Notes under the pieces: model-generated
Database searches by the model: none
Told to the model about the DNA's origin: nothing
Seen by the model: only the letters and a program-made list of their open reading frames with translations
Translations under genes and position numbers: made by a program
Assembly (NCBI GenBank): GCA_903870145.1
Contig: CAIQBO010000006.1
Coordinates: forward strand, 62,001 to 126,000
Direction of reading: 5' to 3'
DNA length: 64,000 bases
Source: an uncultured Burkholderiales bacterium
GTDB taxonomy: Bacteria > Pseudomonadota > Gammaproteobacteria > Burkholderiales > Burkholderiaceae_C
Shown here: positions 20,060 through 31,396 of the stretch, piece by piece
Numbering within the stretch: the stretch's first letter is position 1
Layout: the number at the start of each line of letters is the position of its first letter

Positions 20060-22684
20060 TCACGGCTGGAGCACGTGCAGCAACTCAGTTTCTATTTCAA
20101 TTTGGGCGCGGTTGTGCTGCAAGGCTGCGCCTTCAATCAAGAAACTGTCTTCAACCCGCTCACCCAAAGTACTGATCTTGGCCAACTTCAAACTGATACC
20201 GTGTTTGGCCAGCACAGTGGCCACGCTGTAGAGCAAGCCTAGACGGTCACTGGCGGAAATGCTCAGCAGCCAACTTTGCGCCTTTTCATCGGGGTGCAGT
20301 GCCACACGCGGCGTGATGGGGAAGTTCTTCACGCGCCTTGAAACACGCCCGCGCGTGGGGGCCGGTAAGGGGCCATGGTGGTCAATGGTGTGGGCCAAAT
20401 CGGCCTCAACCATGGTGATCAATTCACGGTAGTGCTCGGGCAACAGCGATGTCACAACTTGAAAAGTATCCAGCGCAAACCCATTGTTTGTGGTGTGAAT
20501 TTTGGCATCCAAAATGCTAAATCCTGCTTGGTCAAAGTGACCGCAAATGCGCGCAAACAAATCGGTTTGATCGGGTGTGTAAACCAGGACTTGGAGCCCT
20601 TCCCCCAATGGTGAGATGCGCGCACGAACGATGCTTTTGATCGCCCCTGCAGAGGGCGTTGAGTGCACTGCATGACGGGAAAGCTGGCGCGCGTGCCAGG
20701 CAATGTCGCCAGCATCGTGGCGCATGAAGTAGCCAACATTCAAGGTGTCCCAAAGGGCTTTTTGGCCATCGTGGGGCTCGGCGTGCAACGCCAATTCAAT
20801 CAAGGCTTCGCGTTTGCGTGATTCAATTTCTGCGTCGGCATCGGGCGCACGACCTCCCAGCGTTCGCAAAGTGAACTTGTAAAGATCTTCGAGTAGCTTG
20901 CCTTTCCAAGCATTCCACACTTTGGGACTGGTGCCGCGTATATCAGCCACGGTGAGCAAATACAAAGCCGTCAGTTGCCTCTCATTGCCAACGCGTTTGG
21001 CAAATGCGGCAATCACCTCAGGGTCGCTCAGGTCTTCTTTCTGCGCAATGTGACTCATGCTCAGATGCTCACTGACCAAAAAAGCGATGAGGTTGGCGTC
21101 TTGCGCAGGCACTTTGTGCTCACGCGAAAAAGACTTGACCTCGGCCACACCGAGTTTAGAGTGATCGCCGCCTCGGCCTTTGGCGATGTCGTGAAACAGA
21201 GCGGCCAAGTAAAGCACGTACGGCTTGTCCCAACCAGCAGCCAACTGAGAGCAAAAGGGGTACTCATGCGCGTGGTCAGCGATGAAAAACCGGCGCACAT
21301 TGCGCAGCACCATCAGAATGTGTTGGTCCACGGTGTACACATGGAACAAGTCATGCTGCATTTGACCGACAATTTTTCGAAACACCCACAGATAACGCCC
21401 CAACACCGAGGTTTGGTTCATCAAGCGCATGGCGTGGGTGATGCCTTGGGGCTGCTGCAAAATCTCTAAGAAAGTTTGCCTGTTAACGGGGTCACGCCGA
21501 AATTGGGCATTCATGACGCCACGCACGTTGTACAAAGCCCGCAATGTTTTGGCAGAAAAACCTTTGACACCATGCGTTTGCTGGTACATCAAAAAGGTTT
21601 GCAAAATAGCGTGCGGGTGCTTTTGATACAGGTCATCACTGGCGACTTCCAAGAGCCCTCTTTTTTCGAAGAAAAATGCATTCAATGGACGAGCTTGATC
21701 GCTTGATTTCTCACGTTTGTTTTGCAAAAAGTCTTCAATATTCAGCAGCAAAATTTGATTCAACTGGGTGACTGCTTTAGCGGCCCAATAATATTGCCGC
21801 ATCAAAACTTCACTGGCTCTTTGCGTCAAGCGCCCATCGGGTGTGGTTTGCGCGGTGTAGCCAAAGGACTCAGCCACCGTGCTTTGCAGATCAAACACCA
21901 GGCGATCTTCACGCCGCTTGGCCAGCAGGTGCAAGCGCGCTCTTATCAAGCCCAAAACCGCTTCATTTCTTTTAATTTTCCGGGCTTCCAGGGGCGTTGC
22001 CAACCCATTACGGGCCAAATCTTCCCAACTCTTGCCCAATCCGGCAGCCCGCGCCACCCACAAAATAATTTGCAAGTCGCGCAAGCCCCCTGGCGACTCT
22101 TTGCAGTTGGGCTCTAAGGCGTAAGGTGTGTCTTCAAATTTGGTGTGCCGTTGCTGCATCTCCAAGGTCTTGGCCACAAAAAAAGCATGAGGGTCAAGCG
22201 CTTTTTGGTAGCTAGTGCAAAATTTTTGATACAAGCTGGCATCACCGGTGATCAAGCGGCTCTCAAGCAAAGAAGTTTGCACGGTGATGTCTTTGGCAGA
22301 TTCCGCCAAGCATTCGCTCAAACTGCGAACACTCGAGCCGATTTCAAGGCCTGCGTCCCAACAGCTTCCGATAAAGCGCTCTAAGCGCGACTTCAACTCA
22401 GGCTTGTCCTCCAAGGAGATGCCATCGGGCAGCAGCACCAGCACATCCACGTCGGAGTAGGGAAACAGTTGGGCTCTGCCGTAGCCCCCCACAGCAACCA
22501 TGGCCTCACCGTCTTGGAATTCTGCAATGCGCCACAGCTCAATGAGCAAAGCGTCGGCCAAACCTGCCAGGCGGTTCAAGGTTTTTTTCAAGCCGCGAGA
22601 CTGTGTCCCGCTGGCAGCAATGCTTTGCAGCAATGCCTGCTGGTTGTTGCGATAAGTCTCTCGCAGCCCCGGCAAGTCAGTCAT
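20060..22684 (-). CDS. glnD: bifunctional uridylyltransferase/uridylyl-removing enzyme GlnD
   Basis: GlnD senses glutamine and controls nitrogen assimilation by uridylylating or deuridylylating PII proteins. The 874 residues match the family (850-900). The nucleotidyltransferase domain shows [22 protein letters not shown] (about 67-88), the HD domain shows [22 protein letters not shown], and two C-terminal ACT domains begin at [19 protein letters not shown] and [17 protein letters not shown]. It lies 7 bases downstream of map, an arrangement known in many proteobacteria. Confidence 0.96.
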   Translation of the reverse strand: MTDLPGLRETYRNNQQALLQSIAASGTQSRGLKKTLNRLAGLADALLIELWRIAEFQDGEAMVAVGGYGRAQLFPYSDVDVLVLLPDGISLEDKPELKSRLERFIGSCWDAGLEIGSSVRSLSECLAESAKDITVQTSLLESRLITGDASLYQKFCTSYQKALDPHAFFVAKTLEMQQRHTKFEDTPYALEPNCKESPGGLRDLQIILWVARAAGLGKSWEDLARNGLATPLEARKIKRNEAVLGLIRARLHLLAKRREDRLVFDLQSTVAESFGYTAQTTPDGRLTQRASEVLMRQYYWAAKAVTQLNQILLLNIEDFLQNKREKSSDQARPLNAFFFEKRGLLEVASDDLYQKHPHAILQTFLMYQQTHGVKGFSAKTLRALYNVRGVMNAQFRRDPVNRQTFLEILQQPQGITHAMRLMNQTSVLGRYLWVFRKIVGQMQHDLFHVYTVDQHILMVLRNVRRFFIADHAHEYPFCSQLAAGWDKPYVLYLAALFHDIAKGRGGDHSKLGVAEVKSFSREHKVPAQDANLIAFLVSEHLSMSHIAQKEDLSDPEVIAAFAKRVGNERQLTALYLLTVADIRGTSPKVWNAWKGKLLEDLYKFTLRTLGGRAPDADAEIESRKREALIELALHAEPHDGQKALWDTLNVGYFMRHDAGDIAWHARQLSRHAVHSTPSAGAIKSIVRARISPLGEGLQVLVYTPDQTDLFARICGHFDQAGFSILDAKIHTTNNGFALDTFQVVTSLLPEHYRELITMVEADLAHTIDHHGPLPAPTRGRVSRRVKNFPITPRVALHPDEKAQSWLLSISASDRLGLLYSVATVLAKHGISLKLAKISTLGERVEDSFLIEGAALQHNRAQIEIETELLHVLQP

Positions 22685-22691
22685 GAAATGA

Positions 22692-23495
22692 TCAAACTTT
22701 CACAAACGCAGGTATCGGGGGACTGCCTGCCGACAAAGTCAAAACTTCGTAGCCGGCATCGGTGACCAAAATAGTGTGCTCCCACTGTGCAGACAGTGAA
22801 TGGTCTTTGGTGACGATGGTCCAGCCGTCGCCCATTTCTTTGATCTCGCGCTTGCCTGCATTGATCATGGGCTCAATGGTGAACGTCATGCCGGCTTTGA
22901 GCACGTCCAAGGTGCCAGGACGCCCGTAGTGCAAGACTTGGGGCTCCTCATGAAAAACTTGGCCAATCCCATGACCGCAAAATTCTCTGACAATGGAGAA
23001 CCCCAAGTTTTCGGCAAACTTTTGAATGGCCCAGCCAATGTCGCCCAAGTGGGCACCGGGTTTGACTTGCTCAATGCCGTGCCACATGGCATCGTAAGTC
23101 AGGGCGCACAAACGCTTGGCTGCGATGGACGCATCGCCCACAATGAACATGCGGCTGGTATCGCCATGCCATCCGTCTTTGATGACGGTGATGTCAACAT
23201 TCATGATGTCGCCTTTTTTCAATGGCTTGTCATTGGGAATGCCGTGGCAAACTTGGTGGTTGATGGAGGTGCAAATCGATTTGGGATAGGGGCTGTAGCC
23301 GCTGGGTTGGTAATTGAGCGGCGCGGGGATGGTGCCTTGAACCTGGGTCATGAAGTCATGCGCCAGTTTGTCAATTTCATTGGTTGTTACACCCGGTTTG
23401 ATGTGCGGCGTGAGGAAATCCAGCACTTCGGATGCCAGTTTCCCAGCCACGCGCATTCCGGCTACGCCTTGGGCGTCTTTGAAGGTGATTGTCAT
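22692..23495 (-). CDS. map: type I methionine aminopeptidase
   Basis: Map removes the initiator methionine from nascent proteins. The 267-residue protein carries the five metal ligands of the pita-bread fold: two Asp in [19 protein letters not shown], His in [15 protein letters not shown], Glu in TFTIEPM and Glu in QWEHTILVT. The conserved substrate His is in HGIPNDKPL-type context. It diverges from purL over a 135-base region and is the first gene of a map-glnD operon. Confidence 0.96.
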   Translation of the reverse strand: MTITFKDAQGVAGMRVAGKLASEVLDFLTPHIKPGVTTNEIDKLAHDFMTQVQGTIPAPLNYQPSGYSPYPKSICTSINHQVCHGIPNDKPLKKGDIMNVDITVIKDGWHGDTSRMFIVGDASIAAKRLCALTYDAMWHGIEQVKPGAHLGDIGWAIQKFAENLGFSIVREFCGHGIGQVFHEEPQVLHYGRPGTLDVLKAGMTFTIEPMINAGKREIKEMGDGWTIVTKDHSLSAQWEHTILVTDAGYEVLTLSAGSPPIPAFVKV

Positions 23496-23552
23496 GGGGC
23501 AGGATTATCCCATTCAAGACAGAAGTTTGCTCAAGCCACCCCCTACAAGGGT

Positions 23553-23558
23553 TAAAAT
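23553..23558 (+). promoter_or_regulatory. possible -10 element in the map/purL divergent region
   Basis: TAAAAT inside an AT-rich patch (GTTAAAATAAAAG) is the only -10-like sequence upstream of purL. TTGCTC at 23527-23532 could be a -35 but the spacer would be 20 bases, longer than optimal. This would give a leader of about 65 bases before the GTG start of purL. Confidence 0.3.
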
Positions 23559-23630
23559 AAAAGCTCGTTCAAGGCCCCATTCAGCGGCATTTGAGAGAAC
23601 TTTCCCTTTTTGCCTACAAGGCCTCAGTTT

Positions 23631-26600
23631 GTGACACTGCACACCCTCATATTGGACGGCGGCAACGCCCTCAGCGCTTTTCGAACGCAGCAGTTGCTCC
23701 CAGGCTTGCAGCAAATCAGCCCTCAAGCACTGAACGTGTCAGGCCACTTCGTGCATTTGGTGACAAGTTCAGAGGCTTTGCCTGAGCAGGCGACCAAAAT
23801 GCTGCAGGATTTACTCTCCTACGGCGAGCCTGCCATGCAGGCCCATCAGGCAAGCGTTGCCATGCCTGACAGTCACCTCAAAATCTGGGTCTCACCGCGC
23901 CTTGGCACTGTCTCGCCTTGGGCCTCTAAAGCCACTGACATTGCCCACAACTGCGGGCTGAATGTCAAGCGGATTGAACGCTTGACTGAGTTTGTGCTTC
24001 GTTTGCCTGACGGCCAAAGCGCCCAAGACGTGCCTGCTGAAATTCAAGGGCAATGGGCCGATTTACTGCATGACCGCATGACTGAATCGGTGCTTTGGCA
24101 ACGCGAGCAAGCACTGTCCTTGATGACCGAGTTACCGGCCCAGCCCTTGGAGCATGTGGACATCTTGCAAGGCGGCAGGCAAGCGCTTGAGCGTGCCAAT
24201 GTGCAATTTGGTTTGGCATTGGCCGAGGATGAGATTGATTACTTGCTGAGCGCATTTGAAAAGTTGGGCCGCAACCCCAGCGACGTGGAGTTGATGATGT
24301 TTGCACAGGCCAACAGCGAGCACTGTCGGCACAAAATTTTCAACGCCCAATTCACCATTGATGGTGTGTCGCAAAGTCATAGCTTGTTCGGCATGATCCG
24401 CAACACGCATCAGCTGCATCCGCAGCACACGGTGGTGGCGTATTCAGACAACGCATCGGTCATGTCAGGCCATGAGGTTCAAAGATTTGTGGCCAAAGCC
24501 GATGGTGTTTACCGCAAAGAATTTGCGCTGCAACATGTTTTGATGAAAGTTGAAACGCACAACCATCCCACCGCCATTTCCCCTTTTCCAGGGGCTAGTA
24601 CGGGCGCAGGCGGAGAGATTCGCGACGAAGGCGCTACAGGCCGCGGATCCAAGCCCAAAGCAGGAATGACAGGTTTTTCGGTCTCCAAGTTATGGGGCAG
24701 CACCACAGGCAAGCCCGAGCACATGGCCAGCCCTTTGCAGATCATGACCGAAGGCCCCTTGGGCGGCGCAGCCTTTAACAATGAGTTCGGCCGGCCCAAT
24801 TTGTTGGGCTATTTCAGGGAATACGAACAAACCGTTGATGCAGTGCTGCGGGGCTACCACAAGCCCATCATGCTGGCCGGTGGCTTGGGTGTGATCGATG
24901 CCAGCCAAACCCAGAAAATTCAATTCCCAGCAGGCACTTTGCTGCTGCAATTGGGTGGGCCGGGCATGTTGATTGGTATGGGCGGCAGCGCCGCGAGCTC
25001 CATGGCCTCGGGCACCAACGCTGCTGCTTTGGACTTTGATTCAGTTCAGCGTGGCAACCCTGAAATTCAGCGCAGGGCGCAAGAGGTCATCAACCACTGC
25101 TGGGCACTGGGCGCGGAGAACCCCATTTTGGCCATTCACGATGTAGGCGCAGGCGGCCTGTCCAACGCCTTTCCCGAACTGAGCAACGACGCAGGGCGGG
25201 GGGCGCATTTCGATTTGCGCGCGGTGCCGTTGGAAGCCTCTGGTTTATCGCCCAAAGAGATTTGGTCCAACGAAAGCCAAGAGCGTTATGTGATGGCCAT
25301 TGCGCCCGCATCTTTGCCACAATTTCAAGCATTTTGTGTGCGCGAGCGCTGCCCCTTTGCGGTGGTGGGTGTGGCCTCGCAAGAGCGCCAGCTGATGCTG
25401 TCAGACGAGCAACAGCCCAATGCTTCCCAACAGATGCCCGTTGACATGCCCATGGATGTGCTGCTGGGCAAGCCCCCCAAAATGCACCGTGATGTGCAGA
25501 CGGTTCAGCGCAAGGCCAAGCCCATCGACTTCTCAGGTGTCACGTTGCAAGAGGCTGTAATTCAGGTGCTCAGCCACCCCACCGTGGCCTCCAAAAGATT
25601 TTTGATCACCATCGGTGATCGCACCGTAGGAGGCCTGACACACCGCGACCAAATGGTCGGCCCTTGGCAAGTGCCCGTGGCCGATTGCGCCGTCACATTG
25701 GCCGATTACCAAGGTTTTGCAGGGGAGGCCATGAGCCTTGGTGAGCGAACCCCCTTGGCCAGTTTGGATGCGCCAGCTTCAGGCCGCATGGCGGTGGCCG
25801 AGGCCATCACCAATTTGTTGGCCGCCCCCATCGAATTGGACCGGGTCAAGCTCAGTGCCAATTGGATGGCCGCCTGCGGTGAACCCGGTGAGGACGCCGC
25901 GCTGTACGCCACGGTCAAAGCCGTTGGATTGGAGCTGTGTCCTGCGTTGGGCATTTCGATTCCTGTAGGCAAAGACAGTTTGTCCATGCGCACGCAGTGG
26001 ATGCAAGGCGGCGCAGCCCAAAAGGTGACGTCACCTGTCAGCTTGATCGTCAGCGCCTTTGCAAGCTTGAGCGATGTGCGCGGCACCTTCACCCCACAAC
26101 TGGATGCGTCAGTTTTAGACAGCAGTTTGTTGCTGATCGATTTGGGTCAAGGCCAGCAGCGCATGGGCGGCAGCATTTTGAGTCAAGTCATGCACCAGTC
26201 GGGGGATGTTGTGCCCGATTTAGACGCTGCGCAAGATTTGGTTCAATTGGTCAAAGCCATCAACTTGCTGCGAAGCCAAGGCTTGGTTTTGGCCTACCAT
26301 GATCGCAGCGATGGCGGGCTGTTAGCGGCAGTGGCCGAGATGGCCTTCGCGGGGCACGTGGGTGTAGCCTTGAATGTGGATTTGCTGGTGACTCAGGGCG
26401 ACGGCATCACCGACAGCCGAGCGGAACATGGCGATGCCAAAAACTGGGCCAGTCAAATCAGCGTTCGGCGTGACGAATTGACTTTGAGCGCCTTGTTCAA
26501 CGAAGAATTAGGGGTGATTTTGCAGGTGCGCACCGCTGAGCGCGCCGCTGTCATGCAGGTGCTGCGTGATCATGGTTTGTCCAAACACAGTCACGTGATT

Positions 26601-27632
26601 GGCAAAACCCGGCCCTCACATTGCGAGATTCAAAAAGGCGTCGGTGCTTTGAGCATTTGGCGCGATACGCGCGAGATTTTCAGTGCCAATTTGACTGACC
26701 TGCACCAAGTCTGGGACAACGTCAGCTGGAAAATTTGCCAACAACGCGACAACCCCGTTTGCGCCGATGCAGAGCATGCGGCCGTGGGGCGTGAACAAGA
26801 CCCTGGCCTGCACCTTCAATTGAGCTTTGATCCGGCGCAAAATGTGGCTGCACCATGGCTGAATTTGTCGCAGCCCAAAGTGGCAATTTTAAGAGAGCAA
26901 GGCGTCAATTCTCACATTGAAATGGCCTATGCTTTCACACAAGCGGGCTTTCAAGCGCACGATGTGCACATGACCGATTTGCAAAGTGGCCGTGTCAACC
27001 TCCAAGACTTCAAAGGCTTGGTGGCGTGTGGTGGTTTCAGTTATGGCGACACCTTGGGTGCAGGCATTGGCTGGGCGCGCAGCATCACTTTCAATCCAGT
27101 TTTAGCAGAAGGCTTCAAGGCATTTTTTGCACGGCAAGACAGCTTTGCTTTGGGAGTTTGCAACGGTTGCCAGATGTTCGCTGAACTGGCCGACATCATC
27201 CCAGGCGCGCAAGCTTGGCCGCGCTTTACGACCAACCAAAGTGAGCGCTTTGAAGCGCGTTTGTCATTGGTGGAGGTTCTGAACTCCCCCAGCATTTTTT
27301 TGCAAGACATGGCGGGCAGTCGTTTGCCTATCGCAGTAGCGCACGGTGAAGGCTTTGCCAATTTCAAGCACCGGGGCAATGCGGCGCAGGCCTTGGCCTG
27401 CATGCGCTTTGTGAACCACCATGGGGCAGTCACCGAGGACTACCCCTTCAACCCCAACGGCAGTCCTGCTGGTTTGACAGCAGTGACCACAGCCGATGGC
27501 CGCTTCACCGCCATGATGCCGCACCCTGAGCGTGTTTTTCGCAACGTTCAAATGAGCTGGACCAGCGGGGAGATTGGGGCGCACAGCCCATGGCTGCGTT
27601 TGTGGCAAAACGCACGCCGCTGGGTGGGCTGA
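23631..27632 (+). CDS. purL: phosphoribosylformylglycinamidine synthase (single-chain FGAM synthase)
   Basis: PurL converts FGAR, glutamine and ATP to FGAM in purine synthesis. It is the long proteobacterial form (1333 residues) with an N-terminal PurS-like domain, a linker, two synthetase halves ([34 protein letters not shown]; later [14 protein letters not shown]) and a C-terminal class I glutamine amidotransferase with Cys in GVCNGCQMF and His/Glu in the [10 protein letters not shown] region. The frame extends to TTG 23610; GTG 23631 is preferred because family members start with a motif like [18 protein letters not shown]. It ends 6 bases before the convergent PPIase gene. Confidence 0.96.
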   Translation: MTLHTLILDGGNALSAFRTQQLLPGLQQISPQALNVSGHFVHLVTSSEALPEQATKMLQDLLSYGEPAMQAHQASVAMPDSHLKIWVSPRLGTVSPWASKATDIAHNCGLNVKRIERLTEFVLRLPDGQSAQDVPAEIQGQWADLLHDRMTESVLWQREQALSLMTELPAQPLEHVDILQGGRQALERANVQFGLALAEDEIDYLLSAFEKLGRNPSDVELMMFAQANSEHCRHKIFNAQFTIDGVSQSHSLFGMIRNTHQLHPQHTVVAYSDNASVMSGHEVQRFVAKADGVYRKEFALQHVLMKVETHNHPTAISPFPGASTGAGGEIRDEGATGRGSKPKAGMTGFSVSKLWGSTTGKPEHMASPLQIMTEGPLGGAAFNNEFGRPNLLGYFREYEQTVDAVLRGYHKPIMLAGGLGVIDASQTQKIQFPAGTLLLQLGGPGMLIGMGGSAASSMASGTNAAALDFDSVQRGNPEIQRRAQEVINHCWALGAENPILAIHDVGAGGLSNAFPELSNDAGRGAHFDLRAVPLEASGLSPKEIWSNESQERYVMAIAPASLPQFQAFCVRERCPFAVVGVASQERQLMLSDEQQPNASQQMPVDMPMDVLLGKPPKMHRDVQTVQRKAKPIDFSGVTLQEAVIQVLSHPTVASKRFLITIGDRTVGGLTHRDQMVGPWQVPVADCAVTLADYQGFAGEAMSLGERTPLASLDAPASGRMAVAEAITNLLAAPIELDRVKLSANWMAACGEPGEDAALYATVKAVGLELCPALGISIPVGKDSLSMRTQWMQGGAAQKVTSPVSLIVSAFASLSDVRGTFTPQLDASVLDSSLLLIDLGQGQQRMGGSILSQVMHQSGDVVPDLDAAQDLVQLVKAINLLRSQGLVLAYHDRSDGGLLAAVAEMAFAGHVGVALNVDLLVTQGDGITDSRAEHGDAKNWASQISVRRDELTLSALFNEELGVILQVRTAERAAVMQVLRDHGLSKHSHVIGKTRPSHCEIQKGVGALSIWRDTREIFSANLTDLHQVWDNVSWKICQQRDNPVCADAEHAAVGREQDPGLHLQLSFDPAQNVAAPWLNLSQPKVAILREQGVNSHIEMAYAFTQAGFQAHDVHMTDLQSGRVNLQDFKGLVACGGFSYGDTLGAGIGWARSITFNPVLAEGFKAFFARQDSFALGVCNGCQMFAELADIIPGAQAWPRFTTNQSERFEARLSLVEVLNSPSIFLQDMAGSRLPIAVAHGEGFANFKHRGNAAQALACMRFVNHHGAVTEDYPFNPNGSPAGLTAVTTADGRFTAMMPHPERVFRNVQMSWTSGEIGAHSPWLRLWQNARRWVG

Positions 27633-27638
27633 AGTGGC

Positions 27639-28412
27639 TTACTGAACCTTGGCTTTGGCGCGCAAGTCTTCTTGGAACTTGCCCAGCTTTTGCTGTTGCA
27701 GTTGCTGCGCAATTTGAGGTTTGACTTCTTCCAGTTTGGGCAACTGGGCATCACGAATATCGTCCACTCGAATGATGTGAAAACCAAATTGGCTCTTCAC
27801 AGGCGTCTCGGTCATTTGACCTTTTTCCAACTTCACCATGGCGTTTGAAAACTCCGGAACATAGCTGCCCGCATTGGCCCAATCCAGGTCACCGCCATTG
27901 GCGCCTGAGCCTGGATCTTTAGAGCCCTTTTTGGCCAAATCTTCAAATTTTGCGCCCTTTTTGATGTCGGCGATCAGTGCTTTGGCTTCGTCTTCTTTTT
28001 CCACCAAAATGTGACGCGCACGGTATTCTTTGCCGCCGTTGGCTGCTGCGAACTTGTCATATTCGGTTTTGATTTCGGCGTCAGTGACCGGATTTTTCTT
28101 TTGGAAGTTGGCAAACAACTCGCGAATCAACAGGCTTTGGCGTGCCAACTCGAGTTGGGTTTTGTAGTCTTCTGTGGCATCCAAGCCGCGTTTGCGCGCT
28201 TCTTGCATGAAAATCTCACGAGCAATCAACTCTTCTTTGATTTGACCCAAAATTTCAGGCGTGACGGGCTTGCCAGAGCGCTCAATTTGTTGTTTGAGGG
28301 CTTCTACGCGCGAGCTGGGTACGGGTTTGCCATTCACCACGGCCAAGTTTTGAGCCAAAACAGGAAGGCTCAAGGCTGTGGCCAAGCTCAGGGTCAAGAT
28401 CGAAAATTTCAT
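27639..28412 (-). CDS. periplasmic parvulin-type peptidyl-prolyl isomerase
   Basis: This 257-residue PpiC/SurA-type folding chaperone has a signal peptide (MKFSILTLSLATALSLPVLAQ), an N-terminal helical chaperone part and a parvulin domain with YRARHILVEKEDEAKALIADIKKG, GGDLDWAN and QFGFHIIRVDD. It should act on outer-membrane or exported proteins in the periplasm. The start at 28412 is chosen over an upstream in-frame ATG (28424) because GAGGA lies 5 bases before it and the signal peptide begins there. It is the last gene of the selO-msrB-yciB-bolA-PPIase operon. Confidence 0.92.
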   Translation of the reverse strand: MKFSILTLSLATALSLPVLAQNLAVVNGKPVPSSRVEALKQQIERSGKPVTPEILGQIKEELIAREIFMQEARKRGLDATEDYKTQLELARQSLLIRELFANFQKKNPVTDAEIKTEYDKFAAANGGKEYRARHILVEKEDEAKALIADIKKGAKFEDLAKKGSKDPGSGANGGDLDWANAGSYVPEFSNAMVKLEKGQMTETPVKSQFGFHIIRVDDIRDAQLPKLEEVKPQIAQQLQQQKLGKFQEDLRAKAKVQ

Positions 28413-28447
28413 CGGAATCCTCAAATATCAGGGGGTTAGTGCAGCAA

Positions 28448-28747
28448 TCAAAGAAATTCTATGGCCAAAGCATGGAGGCCTTGGTCCAGGAAATCTTGCA
28501 GCGCATCATACACAAGGCGGTGACGCTGCACCCGGCTGAGTGCGGAAAATTGATCGGAGGCAATGCGAATTCTCAAATGGCTGTTCATGCCAATGGCGTT
28601 GGCGCCTGAATGCCCGGCGTGCTGCGCGCTCTCGTCAAGCACCTCTAAGGTGCTGGTTTGAAAGCGCTTTTCCAATCGTTTGTAAATCAATGGGGCCCAG
28701 GCCTGTGGGACTGAGAAGTCGATGGCGTCTGCAGATTCAGTGTTCAT
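28448..28747 (-). CDS. BolA-family protein
   Basis: This 99-residue BolA/IbaG-type protein has the family pattern [15 protein letters not shown] followed by [27 protein letters not shown] and an LHALAIEFL ending, including the conserved His that can bind an Fe-S cluster with a monothiol glutaredoxin. Members act in Fe-S trafficking or as regulators of envelope genes. The start overlaps the yciB stop (ATGA), so the two are coupled. Which BolA subtype it is cannot be decided from this sequence. Confidence 0.9.
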   Translation of the reverse strand: MNTESADAIDFSVPQAWAPLIYKRLEKRFQTSTLEVLDESAQHAGHSGANAIGMNSHLRIRIASDQFSALSRVQRHRLVYDALQDFLDQGLHALAIEFL

Positions 28748-29283
28748 GCTTCAGTCTCATTTTTGGGCAGGTGGCGTGCAATGTAAAAACCGGTGCCCAA
28801 TATAAAGACCAAGGGGAAGACATAGCCCCAGAGCTTGAAGTTGACCCACTCTTCGGTGCTGTAATAAGAGGCTACATAAGCGTTGATGAGCGCCATGAAG
28901 AGGCAGTAAAGTGTCCATGCCACGTTCATGCGGGTCCACACTGGACTTGGCAATTTCAACTGTGCTGACAAAATTGTCTGCAAAAAATTCTTCTTTAAAA
29001 ACACTTGTGAAACAAACAATGCCAGAGCCATGCAGCCATACAGCAGGGTTGGTTTCCATTTGATGAACCGATCGTCATGCAAAAACAAAGTCAAACTGCC
29101 AAAGACCAAAATCAAGACAAGTGTGGCTTTTTGCATCGTGGCCAATTTGCCATCGATTTTGTACATCACCAAGGACTGGACCAATGTGGCAGCCATCAAA
29201 ACTGCAGTGGCAGTGTAAATATCAGCCCATTTATAAGCGCCAAAAAATAGCAGGATCGGAAACAGGTCGAGTAAAAATTTCAT
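28744..29283 (-). CDS. yciB: septation protein A / YciB inner-membrane protein
   Basis: This 179-residue integral membrane protein starts [28 protein letters not shown] and has about five transmembrane helices; [14 protein letters not shown] and WVNFKLWG are family segments. YciB (formerly IspZ) interacts with cell-elongation and division proteins and affects envelope integrity; its exact role is unsettled. It starts 1 base after the msrB stop. bolA next to yciB is a recurrent arrangement in betaproteobacteria. Confidence 0.93.
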   Translation of the reverse strand: MKFLLDLFPILLFFGAYKWADIYTATAVLMAATLVQSLVMYKIDGKLATMQKATLVLILVFGSLTLFLHDDRFIKWKPTLLYGCMALALFVSQVFLKKNFLQTILSAQLKLPSPVWTRMNVAWTLYCLFMALINAYVASYYSTEEWVNFKLWGYVFPLVFILGTGFYIARHLPKNETEA

Positions 29284-29284
29284 C

Positions 29285-29698
29285 TCAAGCAGCCGTGAAT
29301 TTCAAAGAGGCAGAATTCATGCAGTATCGCTGGCCCGTGGGCTGGGGGCCATCGTCAAAGAGATGTCCCAAGTGCGCGCCGCATTGAGCGCAAACACTTT
29401 CAACGCGGACCATGCCGTGGCTACGGTCGATTTTCTGCAGGACTGCTTCGGGCTTGGCCGATTGGTAAAAACTTGGCCAACCGCAGCCGGCATCAAATTT
29501 GGTTTCAGAAGCAAACAACCGCGCATCGCAGCACACGCAGTGGTAGTGGCCCGGTTGCCAGTGGTCAGCGTATTTGCCCGTGAAGGCCCGTTCCGTGGCG
29601 GCGCGGCGCGTGACTTCAAAGGCCAACGGCTCAGCGCCTTGTGCGCGCAAATGTTCGCGCCATGCGTCATCGGTTTGGGGCAATGCTTTGTCGGTCAT
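29285..29698 (-). CDS. msrB: peptide-methionine (R)-S-oxide reductase
   Basis: MsrB repairs R-methionine sulfoxide in proteins. The 137-residue product has the zinc motifs CVCC and CAQC, the substrate pocket GCGWPSFYQ and the catalytic Cys in [11 protein letters not shown]. The start 29698 lies 5 bases after the selO stop; a longer frame beginning at 29716 would overlap selO and has no better ribosome-binding site. It sits between selO and yciB, and its pairing with selO suggests a joint oxidative-stress role (inference). Confidence 0.94.
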   Translation of the reverse strand: MTDKALPQTDDAWREHLRAQGAEPLAFEVTRRAATERAFTGKYADHWQPGHYHCVCCDARLFASETKFDAGCGWPSFYQSAKPEAVLQKIDRSHGMVRVESVCAQCGAHLGHLFDDGPQPTGQRYCMNSASLKFTAA

Positions 29699-29703
29699 GG
29701 TGT

Positions 29704-31284
29704 TCAAGAGGAGCAACTGATTTCAATGGAGGCCGCCCAATCGGGGGGAAGGCCTGCGTAGCTTTCAAACTCTGGGTGTTCATCAAAGGGGAACTGTAGC
29801 AAGCTGTGCAATCTGTCCACTTCTGAAAAGTCATTATTTTGGGCTTTTTGGATGGCAAGTTCGGCCAAATGGTTGCGCAAAGTGTACTTGGGGTTGGCTT
29901 GCAGCATTCGCTGGGACACATCGCAGCTGTCCTCATGGCTGATTCGGTTCATGTAGCGCAGCTGCCATGCCTGCCAAGCACTGCGGTCTATGAATAAATC
30001 TTGCACGGATTGCCAATTCGGGTCCTGGCTGTTGTTGGAAGCTGCGGCATGGCTTAAGCGGCGCCAAAAAAGAGTGTAATCAACGCGATCCTCGGCCAGC
30101 AGTTGCCATGCATCTTGCTGCAAGGCGCGGTCTTCTTCAGAAATGTCTGCCGGTTGATAGAGCTTGCCCCCGGCAGGGTTGACGCCAGACAAGCCAAGTT
30201 TGGCCAACATGGCGGCGTCGATGGCCTGTGCAAAAGATGTTTTATAAGTTTCTAAAACTTTGACGGCGAGGTCTTGATCTTCAATCAAAGGCATCAAGGC
30301 TTGCGCCAAACAAAACAAATTCCAATACCCCACCTGCGGTTGGCGTTGGTAGGCGTAGCGTCCTTGGTGGTCCGAATGGTTGCAGATGTGCATAGGGTCA
30401 AAGGCGTCCAAGAACTGGAAAGGGCCATAGTCCAAGGTCAAACCCAAGATGCTCATGTTGTCGGTGTTCATCACGCCATGACAAAAGCCGACGGCCTGCC
30501 ACTGCGCCATCAAAGCAGCAGTTTTTTGTGTCACGCAGTGCAGCAAATTGGCATAACGATTTTGGCAAAACCCAGGGCTTTGACTTTCAGGCAAGTGGTG
30601 ATCAATCACAAAATCGGCCAGCAACTTCAAGGCGCTTGAACCTTGATGTGGGGGGGCTGATGAGAAGTGTTCGAAATGTCCAAAGCGAATGAAACTGGGT
30701 GCAGTGCGGGTGACAATCGCAGCTGTTTCGGCAGTCTCCCGAATGACAGACAAAGGTGATCCGGTCAAACACAAGGCGAGGGTGGTGGGTATGCCCAGGC
30801 CTTGCATGGCTTGGCTGCAAAGGTATTCTCGGATGCTTGATCGCAGGACGGCGCGGCCATCGCCCATGCGTGAAAAAGGCGTGCGTCCAGCTCCCTTGAG
30901 TTGCAGCTCCATGCTGCCCGTGGGGGTACGCAATTCGCCCAAGTACAAGGCTCGTCCATCTCCAAGTTGCCCAGCCCATTGACCGAATTGGTGCCCGCTG
31001 TAAACGCTGGCCCAGTGTTGGCTGCCTGGCAAAAGGGCGTTGCCGCTGAAGGCTTGCAATGCTTGGCTGCTCTCCAACCAATCCAATGGCAAGCCCATTT
31101 GCGCCAATAACTCCGTGTTTCGCGCCACCCATACCGGGTTGGGTACAGGCGTGGGATCCACCGCGCAGCCAAAATCGCCGCTCAAATTGGCGAAGCGGTT
31201 GATCCACTGCGGCTGGCGGCTGGTGTGTCGGTCTGTTGAAAAATCTGGCACAGGTGCTTTCGAAGGGCTTGGCATCTTGTACAT
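29704..31284 (-). CDS. selO: protein adenylyltransferase SelO (YdiU)
   Basis: SelO is a pseudokinase-fold enzyme that AMPylates proteins, mitochondrial in eukaryotes, and is linked to redox control. The 526-residue product shows [42 protein letters not shown] (the metal/active-site Asp-Asn pair) and the [15 protein letters not shown] motif. It ends in SCSS: the Cys is third from the C-terminus, the position held by selenocysteine in eukaryotic SelO. The frame extends to 31356. ATG 31284 is preferred because AGGGA lies just before it and the extension would be encoded by a dyad-symmetric intergenic element. It is the first gene of the operon running to the PPIase gene. Confidence 0.92.
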   Translation of the reverse strand: MYKMPSPSKAPVPDFSTDRHTSRQPQWINRFANLSGDFGCAVDPTPVPNPVWVARNTELLAQMGLPLDWLESSQALQAFSGNALLPGSQHWASVYSGHQFGQWAGQLGDGRALYLGELRTPTGSMELQLKGAGRTPFSRMGDGRAVLRSSIREYLCSQAMQGLGIPTTLALCLTGSPLSVIRETAETAAIVTRTAPSFIRFGHFEHFSSAPPHQGSSALKLLADFVIDHHLPESQSPGFCQNRYANLLHCVTQKTAALMAQWQAVGFCHGVMNTDNMSILGLTLDYGPFQFLDAFDPMHICNHSDHQGRYAYQRQPQVGYWNLFCLAQALMPLIEDQDLAVKVLETYKTSFAQAIDAAMLAKLGLSGVNPAGGKLYQPADISEEDRALQQDAWQLLAEDRVDYTLFWRRLSHAAASNNSQDPNWQSVQDLFIDRSAWQAWQLRYMNRISHEDSCDVSQRMLQANPKYTLRNHLAELAIQKAQNNDFSEVDRLHSLLQFPFDEHPEFESYAGLPPDWAASIEISCSS

Positions 31285-31293
31285 TTTCCCTGT

Positions 31294-31341
31294 CTTGCGA
31301 TGAACTCGTGAAAATACGGGTTTTTCGGAGTCGATCGCAAG
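31294..31341. repeat. 48-bp imperfect dyad between selO and the acyl-CoA ligase gene
   Basis: The arms CTTGCGAT (31294-31301) and ATCGCAAG (31334-31341) are perfect complements. Nested inside are ACTC/GAGT and a GAAAA/TTTTT pair around the loop TACGGG, separated by symmetric 2-base and mostly 2-base mismatches. It could be an RNA hairpin or a wide regulator-binding site in the 112-base divergent promoter region. It is not a standard terminator, since no T-run follows. Confidence 0.55.
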
Positions 31342-31396
31342 GCGTGATAAAACCACGCTTCAGATTGAAATTTCACCGAAAAATAAGGGGCATGCC

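Noticed and set aside
22800-23555. A 251-codon + strand frame opposite map
   Set aside because: It is antisense to map, which carries all five metal ligands; no family features appear in the shadow frame.
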